Shown piece after piece: positions 1-8,758 of a DNA stretch of 37,686 nt. The position numbers and the translations under genes were made by a program. Origin of the DNA: a virus. The notes below the pieces were generated by a model that searched no databases, was not told the DNA's origin, and saw only the letters and a list, made by a program, of their open reading frames with translations. Location: the IMG/VR virus record IMGVR_UViG_3300033149_005302, positions 1-37,686 of that record. One strand, given 5' to 3'. The number at the start of each line of letters is the position of its first letter. Positions within the stretch are counted from its first letter, which is position 1.

Positions 1-114
1 GTACATCCGCTCCCTGTCACCCAGCTTCAGGTATTCGTTGCGATATGCCAGCTCGAACTCCTCGCTGGGCACGGTGGCAAAGTCGATGGGCTGGTTCCCC
101 AGAATCTCCAGCCA
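1..114. repeat. Terminal direct repeat, left copy
   Basis: Bases 1-114 are identical to 37573-37686. The repeat lies inside the 3' part of the giant leftward gene, whose frame stays open across the join. This is the usual sign of a circular or circularly permuted genome assembled with an overlap, not of a biological end repeat; a 114-bp fixed terminal repeat lying within a gene is less likely. Confidence 0.95.
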
Positions 115-3100
115 CACTTTCTGGTAGTAGTCGGGGTGCTCTTTCAGGAACCGCTCCCGGGCATAACCAGTGTTCGGCAGGCTGTAGTACGATGCGTACT
201 GCCCCACCATGTCCTCAGGGACGCCCTTGCTCCAGGCCGTCCTCTCCAGCCGTGCCACGGCGTACTCCGGGTTCTGCCTCAGGTATTCGTCCCGCTCCTG
301 CTGGCTGAGCTGCTCGTACACCCTGTCCTGCTCCCACCACTGGATATCGATCGCCAGCGCGCCTTTCCCTTCCTTCACGGCTGCCCGCACGCGCTCGTAC
401 TTCTCCGGGTTATCGGCAAAGGCCGGTATGGCCTCCGGCCCCACCTCGTACTTCTCCATCAGCTCTAGCACGTCCTGCCAGGACGTCGGGTTCTGGCACG
501 CGTCCAGTCTGCCCCAGAAAACCATCTGCGCCTCTACGTCGGGGAACTGCTTACGGAATAGCTTCCGCGATTCACCCTGCGCGGGCAGGTCGTCGTACGG
601 CTGCCACAGGTCAGATGCGTGCAGGTATTCCAGCGCCATCTCGTGGCCGTCCTGCTCCAGCCTGTCTCTGCCTACCAGTGCCTCAAGCCGCCTTACCTCA
701 GAGGCAAACGTGGCCGTAGTGAACAGCCTCTCCGCCGGCTCACCAGCCTCCATCACCGTGACCCGGTGTCCCAGCTTGCCCTGCGCCTCTGCCAGCGGCC
801 CCTTCGTGTCGGTCCCGAAGACGTCGCTATAGCCCTCGACCCACTCGGGCTTCAGTCCGTGCTTCGACATCAGGCGCTCCACGTGCTCCCTGGCCTCGTC
901 GGTAGACAGCCTCGTGACCTGCCCGATAATGAACAGCTTGGCCTCTACCTCCGGGTGGTTATAGCGGTACTGCCGACGCTCGCTGACTCCCTCGAGTTCG
1001 CTGTACTCTTTCAGGTCGGGTTCCCAATCGTGGGCCATCTCTCCTATGACCCAGTTCTGCCGCTTCAGGTAGAAGAGCAACGTAAGCCAGTCTCTCTCCC
1101 CGGAGGCGACGTCGTCGATCTGCCTTACTATGCCCATCAGGTTCTCCGGCGACAGCTTGTACCAGCCCTCTTTCAGCATTCGGTTGTCGCCGGTCAGGTA
1201 GCCGCCAACCACCTGTGCCACGGCCCCCGGCAGCTCCAGGGCCGGCAGCCTGCCACTGAGGATGTCGGCTATGTACTGAATAGACGTCCAGCCGGTATAC
1301 TCCAGCGCCTTGAGCCTGGTGCGCTCCGCTACGGCAAAGGCAAGCACCAGTAAGCCCAGGTAGATTGCCAGCGCCTTGTACCGCTTCGTCCAGCTCATCG
1401 GCTGTACCTTATTGCCCGTCGCAGCCTCGTACTCTGCCAGCACATACGACGGGCGACCCTTGACCCACCGCGTCAGCAGCTCCACGAAGTTCTCCGGCCA
1501 GGTCGCCAGGACAGAGAGCACACGCCCGAGAGACGACTGGACGAAGACGGGCTGGCCCATTCGCGTGTAGATGTATTGCGTGTCGGCGGCGACCTCGTCC
1601 CCGCGCTTGATGCACCACTCCTCCGGCATACCCAGTGCCTTGCCCTCGGCGTAGCCGGCCATGAAGGCGTTACTGACGTTTACCCAGTCAGCCTTGCGGA
1701 ACATCCACATGGCAGCCTCTCTCACCCTGTCCGTGTACTGCGACAGGTACGTGCTATCGATGCCCGGCGTATAGGCCTGCTTCCTGCTACGCAATACCAG
1801 GGACTGCCGCATAGCCGCCTTCCCCTCTTCAGAGAAGCGCAGCTTCAGACCATCGACGAAGGCCACCGGCCCTACCTCAGCCACCGTAAGCGCATTCTGG
1901 CTCAGGTTACGGATAGCCGATGTCGGCTTGAAGCCCAGCCACAGCATGTAGAGCATCGACGTGAACTGGTACGCTACCCAGCCGGCCGGGTTACCCGCCG
2001 TAAGGCGCGCCGCCAGCCGGTCCCCATCCGGCAGCTTCCTGATAGCGTCGGCGAACTCTGCCAGCGTCGCGTTGATCTCACGGTCGATCGCCAGCGGGGT
2101 GCCGGTCATCCGCTTCACGTAATCACGCATGTAGCGCGACACGTTCGGGGGCATGTAGTGCTCGTAGGCGCGAATACGCTGGATCAGCGGCTGGTAGTAG
2201 TAGACCCGCAGGGCGCGGCCCTCGTATGCCTCGGCAGCGGCGAAGGCGTCCTCTCTCAAGCCGACCGTGCGACCGAGCCTCTCCTGAAGGTACGGGTTGA
2301 ACACCGTCTTCGGTGCGGCGAAGTCCAGCGCCTTGATAAGCGCCGGGTCCAGCGGGTGTCGTGCTCGTAGCTGTTGCTCGATGTCGTGCTCAAAGATATG
2401 TGTCACGTAGTTCTTACGGCGCTTTTCCTGGGGTAGCTCCAGCTTGTCGGCCCAGGCATCAAAGCGCTTGCGGAACCAGGACACTGCCCACTTTTCGTCC
2501 TCTGTCAGGTCGAGCACCTGCTCGGGGTCCTCCAGCGCGCGGAAGATACGCTGGCGCGTGTCCTTGCTGTTGCCTACTCTGTTCAGCACCGCCTTGAGCT
2601 CATCTCTGAAGGCCATCAGGTCCTCGTATATCTTGACCTCCGCCTCAAATACGGGCTCGAACACCTGCTGCCTCAAACCGATCTTCTGTAGCACCTGCCG
2701 CGTGGGGCGGACCTTCTCCACTACACCGATCTCGCGTAGCACCGGGACATCGTCCACTACCGTCTCGGGCACAGGCTCATCGGGGTCATCCGGCGGCGCC
2801 AGCTCGGTCTCTTCAACTGCGGCCTCACTGACCGGCACCTCTTCCACCGTCACGGCGTACGTCGTCTCCGATAGCTGTTGCCCGGGCTTCACCGGCGTCT
2901 CGCTGGTAAAGGTTTGGCCCGTGCTATCGGTCACTCTATACGAAACTGTGGAGATGGCGGCCCTGCGCTTCTGCCTTGTCTCCGGCCTGCCGAACACCGG
3001 TCGCTCGGCCAGAATATCGGCGAGCACAGTCTCATAGGCCCGCTTCCACTCGGCGTACTGTCGTGGCGTCGGTCGCTTCGGGGCCTTCGCCGGCTCCTCT

Positions 3101-4950
3101 TTGACGGCACGGCCAACCTGGGGCTGCATAGCCATAGCTTCCGGCCTGGAAAGCTGCGGTAGCTGCTGCAAGATGTCGCGCTCTGCCTGGTCCAGGAAAT
3201 AGTCCCAGGCCACGGCTTCGGCCCTCTCCTCCGGCTTTACCCGGGCGCGGAGCTCCTCCAGCTTAACGATATCCACCATGGCCTGTATGGTCTTCTTCCC
3301 CTCCTCCGTCTCGGCTACCATGTCCAGCGCCTTGACCCTGGCCGCCTCCAGCGACATACCTTCGTTCCGGGCGTCGTTCACCACCCGGTCAAACTCAGAC
3401 TTCATCCCCGGCGACAGCGCCGCCTCGGTCATGCCCTGTATCGCCTGGTACGCCGCGCCGCCGGCCCCCAGGCCCAGCCCCATCATGCCCCCAATAGCCA
3501 TGGCGGCCTGCATCTCTTCGTCCAGCTTCACTTCCTGGCCGAGGGCCGAGCGCAGTATCACGTCCTGATAGGCTTCTTCACCCGCCTCGGTCAGGCCGGT
3601 TACTACCAGGCTGCCGCCCACGCGCCCTACCCTGAGCAGGCCACGGAGTATGGCGTTGCTCACCGCCCTGCCCGGCATAGGGGCAAACGCAGCCGCAAAC
3701 TGCGCCGCGTCCAGCCCTGCCAGCGTCCAGTTCCTGGCAAACACGCTGGACGCCGCCCGGTCTGCCTCTTCGGGCGTCATCCCGCTGCGGATGGCCTCAT
3801 CGAAAGCCCCGCCGGCCTCAAGCGCTCCCTCGCACGCCCTGCTGGCGACACCGCCGGCAATAGAGCCGAGCACGAGCTTGCCGAAACTACCCAGGCCGAC
3901 GGCACCGGCAGTCGCCGCCCCTGCGTAGAGGCCAGCAATAGCAGGCACCATCAGGGTGAGAGTGAAAGCCCCTGACCTTACCCCTGTGCTGGCCCAGAAG
4001 CCCGGGTTGAACAGCGACTTCCACCCTTTCCACGGCTCCGTCGGTGGGGCCTCGGCTATAACCGGCGCCGCGTACTCCGACAGCTTCTTACCGATACCGT
4101 CGGCTCCCAACCAGCGCATAGTGCCGCCGGCCACATTGACGACGTCGGCTATCCCTGCCTCGAAGTGGACCACGGGCGGGGTGCGCTCTAGAGTCCACAG
4201 TTGCTCCTGTACCCAGCCAAAGATGTTGTCCTGGAAGTCCGGTTTCTTCGCCTGGATGGGCACGATCTCCTGGGTGTCCGGCCTGTACGTCCCCACGCGC
4301 TGGTCGCCAAGCCAGACGCTGTAGTCCTGTTTCAGCGTCAGCTCCTGCCCGCCCTCAGCCGGTACCTTCAGCCCCTCAGGCGGTATACCGCTGAAAAGCT
4401 CGGCCATGTCTTCTTCCGTAATACCCGGCATGAGGGTACGCAGCACGCCCTCGCTGAGCTCGTTGCGCCCTACCTGCCTCATGGCATCGACGAAGTCGGG
4501 CATGTCCTTTTCCAGCCAGTCGGTGAGCATCGTCCAGCTCATCTCAGGCGCAAATAGGTTGAAACCTTTCCCAGGAAAGAGCTGCTGTAGCTGCGCCGCT
4601 AGCTGTTCCTTGTTGACCGGCTGCGGCGCCGGCTCCTGGGGCATGTCTATCTCAGACACGCCGACCACGTCTGGACTGGGGCTCTCCCACTCCTCCGGCG
4701 TGAACTCGGTGCCCTCCGGCGCGATGTACCGGTACTGGAACGTATCCGGGTCCTCGGCGCTCGGCACCAGCTCCAGCATCCAGTCCTGCCAGTCCTCTGT
4801 GCCTATAGCCTGCTGCATGTCGAACCCGTACAGGGCGGCCTCATCGGCTGTGAGCACCCGCGGCTGCTTCAGAGTGCCCAGCAGGTCACGGAGACGGTAC
4901 TGCTTCTCCGCCCCCCTAGGTACAGGCAGAAGTCCCCTGGTCGCCGCCAT
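1..4950 (-). CDS. Giant virion-associated protein (large polyvalent-protein type), 5' part; continues across the contig join
   Basis: The frame opens at ATG 4950, stays open to base 1, and continues at 37572-37456, giving 1,688 aa in total. The start lies 5 nt after the stop of the preceding 67-aa gene, so it is probably translated by coupling. Hydrophobic or Ala/Gly-rich stretches occur near residues 331-355, 481-503 and 1191-1208. A conserved-looking block near 1122-1166 (around QYIYTRMGQPVF and ATWPENFVELL) resembles domains of the large polyvalent proteins of uncultured phages. The C-terminal ~250 residues are charged and repeat a motif of the type REFLxxxPxYY. The position between portal and scaffold and the membrane-like segments suggest an internal, ejected virion protein replacing the ejection proteins of short-tailed phages. 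That role is inference; no enzymatic motif was recognised. Confidence 0.7.
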   Translation of the reverse strand, partial: MAATRGLLPVPRGAEKQYRLRDLLGTLKQPRVLTADEAALYGFDMQQAIGTEDWQDWMLELVPSAEDPDTFQYRYIAPEGTEFTPEEWESPSPDVVGVSEIDMPQEPAPQPVNKEQLAAQLQQLFPGKGFNLFAPEMSWTMLTDWLEKDMPDFVDAMRQVGRNELSEGVLRTLMPGITEEDMAELFSGIPPEGLKVPAEGGQELTLKQDYSVWLGDQRVGTYRPDTQEIVPIQAKKPDFQDNIFGWVQEQLWTLERTPPVVHFEAGIADVVNVAGGTMRWLGADGIGKKLSEYAAPVIAEAPPTEPWKGWKSLFNPGFWASTGVRSGAFTLTLMVPAIAGLYAGAATAGAVGLGSFGKLVLGSIAGGVASRACEGALEAGGAFDEAIRSGMTPEEADRAASSVFARNWTLAGLDAAQFAAAFAPMPGRAVSNAILRGLLRVGRVGGSLVVTGLTEAGEEAYQDVILRSALGQEVKLDEEMQAAMAIGGMMGLGLGAGGAAYQAIQGMTEAALSPGMKSEFDRVVNDARNEGMSLEAARVKALDMVAETEEGKKTIQAMVDIVKLEELRARVKPEERAEAVAWDYFLDQAERDILQQLPQLSRPEAMAMQPQVGRAVKEEPAKAPKRPTPRQYAEWKRAYETVLADILAERPVFGRPETRQKRRAAISTVSYRVTDSTGQTFTSETPVKPGQQLSETTYAVTVEEVPVSEAAVEETELAPPDDPDEPVPETVVDDVPVLREIGVVEKVRPTRQVLQKIGLRQQVFEPVFEAEVKIYEDLMAFRDELKAVLNRVGNSKDTRQRIFRALEDPEQVLDLTEDEKWAVSWFRKRFDAWADKLELPQEKRRKNYVTHIFEHDIEQQLRARHPLDPALIKALDFAAPKTVFNPYLQERLGRTVGLREDAFAAAEAYEGRALRVYYYQPLIQRIRAYEHYMPPNVSRYMRDYVKRMTGTPLAIDREINATLAEFADAIRKLPDGDRLAARLTAGNPAGWVAYQFTSMLYMLWLGFKPTSAIRNLSQNALTVAEVGPVAFVDGLKLRFSEEGKAAMRQSLVLRSRKQAYTPGIDSTYLSQYTDRVREAAMWMFRKADWVNVSNAFMAGYAEGKALGMPEEWCIKRGDEVAADTQYIYTRMGQPVFVQSSLGRVLSVLATWPENFVELLTRWVKGRPSYVLAEYEAATGNKVQPMSWTKRYKALAIYLGLLVLAFAVAERTRLKALEYTGWTSIQYIADILSGRLPALELPGAVAQVVGGYLTGDNRMLKEGWYKLSPENLMGIVRQIDDVASGERDWLTLLFYLKRQNWVIGEMAHDWEPDLKEYSELEGVSERRQYRYNHPEVEAKLFIIGQVTRLSTDEAREHVERLMSKHGLKPEWVEGYSDVFGTDTKGPLAEAQGKLGHRVTVMEAGEPAERLFTTATFASEVRRLEALVGRDRLEQDGHEMALEYLHASDLWQPYDDLPAQGESRKLFRKQFPDVEAQMVFWGRLDACQNPTSWQDVLELMEKYEVGPEAIPAFADNPEKYERVRAAVKEGKGALAIDIQWWEQDRVYEQLSQQERDEYLRQNPEYAVARLERTAWSKGVPEDMVGQYASYYSLPNTGYARERFLKEHPDYYQKVWLEILGNQPIDFATVPSEEFELAYRNEYLKLGDRERMY

Positions 4951-4955
4951 CGGTG

Positions 4956-5159
4956 TCACTGGCGTGGCTCCTTCCGGATGGCCCCCAGGCGCTGCTGCCT
5001 GAGCACCTCCCGTAGCCTGGACAATGGTGCGCCGGTCCCCATTGGGAATCCCACTGGGAATGCCGTTGGGAGCCCTTCACGTGTGAGCCCGAGCTTCTTC
5101 AGGGCCATGTCCTCCAGGTCTTCTACGGTCAGCTTCCTCCGTCCTGCGTTCCGTCCCAT
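4956..5159 (-). CDS. Small conserved-looking protein between portal and giant protein, 67 aa
   Basis: A 67-aa basic protein starting at ATG 5159, which overlaps the portal stop by one base (TAATG), so it is translationally coupled to the portal. It begins MGRNAGRRKLTVEDLEDMAL, then a Gly/Pro-rich middle and a basic C-terminus. It stops 5 nt before the giant protein start. No domain is recognised. The location in the head-morphogenesis run suggests a small structural or connector role, which is inference only. Confidence 0.6.
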   Translation of the reverse strand: MGRNAGRRKLTVEDLEDMALKKLGLTREGLPTAFPVGFPMGTGAPLSRLREVLRQQRLGAIRKEPRQ

Positions 5160-6874
5160 TACTCCTCTACGTCGGTCGGCTCTTCGGCCTCTATCTCTGC
5201 GGCTGCCTTGGCGGCTGAGAGCATCGGCCCACCGCCACCGACAAGCGGTAGCAGGGCGCCACCGGGCACGGCGCCTCTGGCGCTTGCACGTTGGCCGTAG
5301 GTGCCGATCTTCCCGCTCTCTATCTGCTCCAGGGTCAGGCCGATCTGGTTGGCGATAACGAGCGCCGCCGTCTCGTCGCCTTCTTCCAGGGCCGCCTTAG
5401 CCATGTTCAGCAAGGCCAGGTCGGGCACCGCCCTCTCCGCATCTTCTATCTTCCTAAGGCGCGCCTCGCGCCTGGGGTCGTCCTGTTTCAGGATTTCCTC
5501 TCCGATGGTGGCCTCGGAGTAGTGCGGCCTGGCCGCGTTGGCCACCGTCAGGTTGAGGATGTTCTGCTCCGGGTCGACAGCCTCGTAGGAGTACGTGATT
5601 GAGTACTGCCCTTCGAGGTCGCCTGCGCTGTACTTCGTCTGGTTGCCCGGGCGGCCCAGCTCGGTGTCGAACCCGCCGCGGATATACTGGTCGATCATCA
5701 TGCGGGCCAGCTTCTCGCGGAAGCTAGCTATAGCCCTCAGCCGCGGGCCGAATACCCTGTGCTTGCCGTCGGTCAGCTTGGCCAGGGCTACCGCCGACAG
5801 CGGGTGGTGGACGTCGCCGTACTCCGCCGCCGGTAGGCTGCCCCGCTGCAGGTTTGACTCCAGCTCTGCGTGTAGCAGGCGGGTGGCGTTGCGGATGTCG
5901 TTCATGGGTACCCGCTCCAGCACCTCTTCCTTCCCGATAGGCACAATCACACGCTTGCCGTACGGTGGCAGCTGGAGCGCCGGGCTACGCGATCCTTCTT
6001 CGTTGCGGAACTGGAGCGGGCCGAAGGCGGCCATCATGGTGAGGGTTGCCAGCAGCGACATGAGGGTGTTCTTGGTATCGTACAGGTCGCGGTTGGCAGC
6101 GAAGATGCTCTCCCCCTGGTAGGCCAGTGAATCGTTGTCCTGAAGCAGGCTACCGCTGGGGCACGCCTGTATCACCCAGGGCACGTATCCCAGGTTGTGC
6201 TTCCGCTCTTTCACCATGTCCTTTTCCAGGTAGACCCGCTCTACCCTGTCGTCCCAGTAGTCGCGCACCGTGGAGTAGTCGCTGTTCGTCTCTACGCCGT
6301 ACTCGCGCCACACCTGGGCTTTGCTCCGCGTGGTGGTGTAGGAGACCCACAGTAAGCTATCGCGTCCTATCTCGTGGGTCAGGTAGCGGGTGTCCACGGG
6401 CAGCACGTCTGGAATGAAGGTATCGCCGTTCATGTAGAGCTGGCAGCGGGCCGCGATCCAGCCGCGTATCGTGATCTGCTCGGCCAGGAAGTCCCGCAGG
6501 CGCCCAATGAGCCTGTCCTGGAGGCGGACGTCGATCATGTAGTCCAGGTCGCGCAGGAAGCTCTCGATGATGGTGGTGCGCTCGTCGATGCGCTGTAGCT
6601 CCTTGCCCTGTGGCCCCAGGCCCTCGACGATTATCTGCTCCTTGCACTCCTGGATGGTGGCTATGACGTACTGGGCGAAGACACGCGGGTCGTTGGCCGT
6701 GACGTGCTCCACGTCGGGGATTTCGCGGTTGTCCTTGTCCACAAGGGTGAAGTCCTTGAGCCACCACAGGTCGCGGTCTGTGTCCATGCGAGACCAGAGG
6801 GTGGAGAACTGCGCCTCCCGCTCGATAATCTTGCGGTAGCAGTCCTCGGGGGTTTCGTTCCTGTACTCGGTCAT
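5159..6874 (-). CDS. Portal protein
   Basis: A protein of 571 aa when started at ATG 6874, which overlaps the previous stop as ATGA and has GAGG about 12 nt upstream. A TTG at 6886 is possible but sits directly against the GAGG. The sequence has the portal layout: an acidic/aromatic N-terminus (WWLKDFTL), a helical core with LQDRLIGRLRDFLAEQI and VLPVDTRYLTHEIG, a hydrophobic segment near LLATLTMMAAFGPL, then a long helical C-terminus (LNLTVANAARPHYSEATI, then alternating E/R helices) and a Gly/Ala/acid tail. Portals form the dodecameric DNA channel at one capsid vertex and dock the terminase. Its place between tail-type proteins and the scaffold/coat genes fits this. Assigned by pattern, not by search. 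Confidence 0.78.
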   Translation of the reverse strand: MTEYRNETPEDCYRKIIEREAQFSTLWSRMDTDRDLWWLKDFTLVDKDNREIPDVEHVTANDPRVFAQYVIATIQECKEQIIVEGLGPQGKELQRIDERTTIIESFLRDLDYMIDVRLQDRLIGRLRDFLAEQITIRGWIAARCQLYMNGDTFIPDVLPVDTRYLTHEIGRDSLLWVSYTTTRSKAQVWREYGVETNSDYSTVRDYWDDRVERVYLEKDMVKERKHNLGYVPWVIQACPSGSLLQDNDSLAYQGESIFAANRDLYDTKNTLMSLLATLTMMAAFGPLQFRNEEGSRSPALQLPPYGKRVIVPIGKEEVLERVPMNDIRNATRLLHAELESNLQRGSLPAAEYGDVHHPLSAVALAKLTDGKHRVFGPRLRAIASFREKLARMMIDQYIRGGFDTELGRPGNQTKYSAGDLEGQYSITYSYEAVDPEQNILNLTVANAARPHYSEATIGEEILKQDDPRREARLRKIEDAERAVPDLALLNMAKAALEEGDETAALVIANQIGLTLEQIESGKIGTYGQRASARGAVPGGALLPLVGGGGPMLSAAKAAAEIEAEEPTDVEE

Positions 6875-8121
6875 TTGCTCATCCAACCTCTAGGCGCCGC
6901 CGGGGGTGGGCCGCTCGGCGTGTAGGTGCAGTAGATGGACATCTTTACGTCAAGGGGCGAACGATCAGGTGGGAACGGATCAGGCGAGCCGTCATCGAAC
7001 TCGTCCTTAACCTCATAGTATGTCGCGCCAGAATCCCAATAGTGCCGAAGGTACCTGGATTGATGCGACCCTAGAAAATAGTCTGCTGCACTTAAGCTAG
7101 CGCCATTTATGGCAGAGAGGGTGTACCAGCCGGCGTCTGACGGATAATAGTAGTCCTCTGTGTAGTCGACAAGGCTGCCGGGATAGCCGCTATCGCTACT
7201 ATAAATTAACCATCGCACCGTACAGCGGCTGCTGTCATACTGGCAATACGCTGTCAGCGATTCGACTGTGCCGCTTTCGGGGCAGGTGAACAAGCTAACA
7301 CGTAGCACGTCATCACTGAATACCCCGGAACTACTGCCTATTGTCTCATACCCGAACGTGGCCCCAGCCGCGTGCCGCACGGGGTAGACCGCGGAGTCCA
7401 AAAACTTCCACGGTATCTCCACTACCATCAAGCCAGCATCCTCATCGATGCCAAGGTCGCCCCACACGGCGTTGCCCGCAGCATCGACAATTCTTGGCCG
7501 GTAAATGTGGAAGGCTTTACCACACCGGTACTTCTCGCCATCACTCTTGCTTCGGTGCACGTTGCCCCGCGTGGCATGATATACAGCGTAGCTGCCTACT
7601 ACGTTCTCGGGCCGCACGCTATAGCCACCATCTGGCTCCTCGCACCATGTCGGGTGTTCAGGATGCAGTGGCGGCTGATAGTAAAACTTCAACCCCTTAG
7701 TCTCGATAGGCAACGCCAGCATGAAAGATTCCGGTGACCTGGTAAATGGCAAGAGCTTACGCAGCCTGTCAGTCAAACTCCGTGGGGGCTTCTTCTTCAG
7801 GATAACGTTAAACTCGAACCCACCGTCCTGGCACTGCTCAAATAGCTGCTCTCCCCAGGGTGTATCGACGACTACTCTCCGCGGGACGGTTGGGTACGTT
7901 TCCATCTCTATGGCTTCGCTGCCCCATCGCACCTTGTGATCTGTTACCTCTAGCAAATCACCCGGCTCCTGAAGCCACACTGCTAAGGAGCACTCACCGC
8001 CCCATCGTTTCAACTGCACATGAGGAACGAACGCCTCTTCCCACCTGACATCCCCTACGATAACCTCGTCCCCGTTCGGAAGCGTGTGGCTGTAGCTGTT
8101 CTTCTTCAGTACCGTCCACAT
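6871..8121 (-). CDS. Putative virion surface/tail protein, 416 aa
   Basis: The start is ATG 8121, which shares one base with the upstream stop (TGATG) and has GGTGGGG about 8 nt upstream; the longer TTG start at 8148 lacks this. The protein is rich in Tyr, Ser, Gly and aromatic residues, with no signal peptide and no membrane helix. The N-terminal ~260 residues look like a beta-rich domain with paired Trp/Tyr strands. The C-terminal ~150 residues (SSSGVFSDDVLRVSLFTCPE onward) resemble a jelly-roll domain followed by a proline-rich tail. It lies in a coupled run between another structural protein and the portal, so a tail or decoration function is likely. The exact function is not recognised. 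Confidence 0.55.
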   Translation of the reverse strand: MWTVLKKNSYSHTLPNGDEVIVGDVRWEEAFVPHVQLKRWGGECSLAVWLQEPGDLLEVTDHKVRWGSEAIEMETYPTVPRRVVVDTPWGEQLFEQCQDGGFEFNVILKKKPPRSLTDRLRKLLPFTRSPESFMLALPIETKGLKFYYQPPLHPEHPTWCEEPDGGYSVRPENVVGSYAVYHATRGNVHRSKSDGEKYRCGKAFHIYRPRIVDAAGNAVWGDLGIDEDAGLMVVEIPWKFLDSAVYPVRHAAGATFGYETIGSSSGVFSDDVLRVSLFTCPESGTVESLTAYCQYDSSRCTVRWLIYSSDSGYPGSLVDYTEDYYYPSDAGWYTLSAINGASLSAADYFLGSHQSRYLRHYWDSGATYYEVKDEFDDGSPDPFPPDRSPLDVKMSIYCTYTPSGPPPAAPRGWMSK

Positions 8122-8756
8122 CAGATGTACCCCACCACTACTCTGCAACTGGCCGTGTCCACGTCCAGGTATATCCCTGTGCCGAACTCAAACGGCGGGT
8201 CAAAGATATAGTGCGCGTACCCGTCCGCCGGTAGCGTAATCCCCCACACGTCGCTCCCGCTGTTGTCCGTCGAGTCGTTCAGCTCCAGGTTCAGCGCAGC
8301 CGTACACGACACCGTGATCTCGTACACCTTCCCCGCGCTGCCCTTAATCGACGTGTCCGCGCTCAGTATCCCGCTGCTCTGTAGCCCCGCCGGCGCCCGG
8401 GCCGTCTTCAGCGTCCCACCGCTGTACACGCCGAGCGCATTCCCCGAGCCGTCCACCAGCAGCGCCTTGATAGCGTCGGCGGTGTCCTCGGTAATCTCAT
8501 CCCCGCCGGCGCTGGTGAGCCGTACCTTGCCGATGAGGTTGCTCCCACCGGCCAGGACAATCCCTGTGAGCAGGTCCTTCAGCCGCGCCAGCACCGTGTT
8601 GGCCGTGGGCGTCTCCTGTACCTCGCCCAGCCGCCCGGTGAACACGTCCTCCGTCAGCGGCTCTATGGTGGCCGAGTCATCCGCCTTACGGATGATAACC
8701 TCCCACAGCCCGCCCGGGAGCCTCTTGTGCATGTCCAGCGCCGTCGGGTCACTCAT
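8121..8756 (-). CDS. Putative tail/structural protein, 211 aa
   Basis: Starts at ATG 8756, one or two bases after the stop of the beta-helix gene. Three parts are visible. Residues 1-50 carry charged strands. Around 50-75 there is a helical linker (NTVLARLKDLLTGIVLAGG) of a kind often seen in phage fibre and neck proteins. The C-terminal ~90 residues (from GKVYEITVSC) look like a small beta-sandwich with alternating hydrophobics and two cysteines. There is no signal peptide or transmembrane helix. It is coupled to the gene downstream (TGATG). A trimeric fibre or decoration role is possible but unproven. Confidence 0.55.
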   Translation of the reverse strand: MSDPTALDMHKRLPGGLWEVIIRKADDSATIEPLTEDVFTGRLGEVQETPTANTVLARLKDLLTGIVLAGGSNLIGKVRLTSAGGDEITEDTADAIKALLVDGSGNALGVYSGGTLKTARAPAGLQSSGILSADTSIKGSAGKVYEITVSCTAALNLELNDSTDNSGSDVWGITLPADGYAHYIFDPPFEFGTGIYLDVDTASCRVVVGYI

Positions 8757-8758
8757 GG

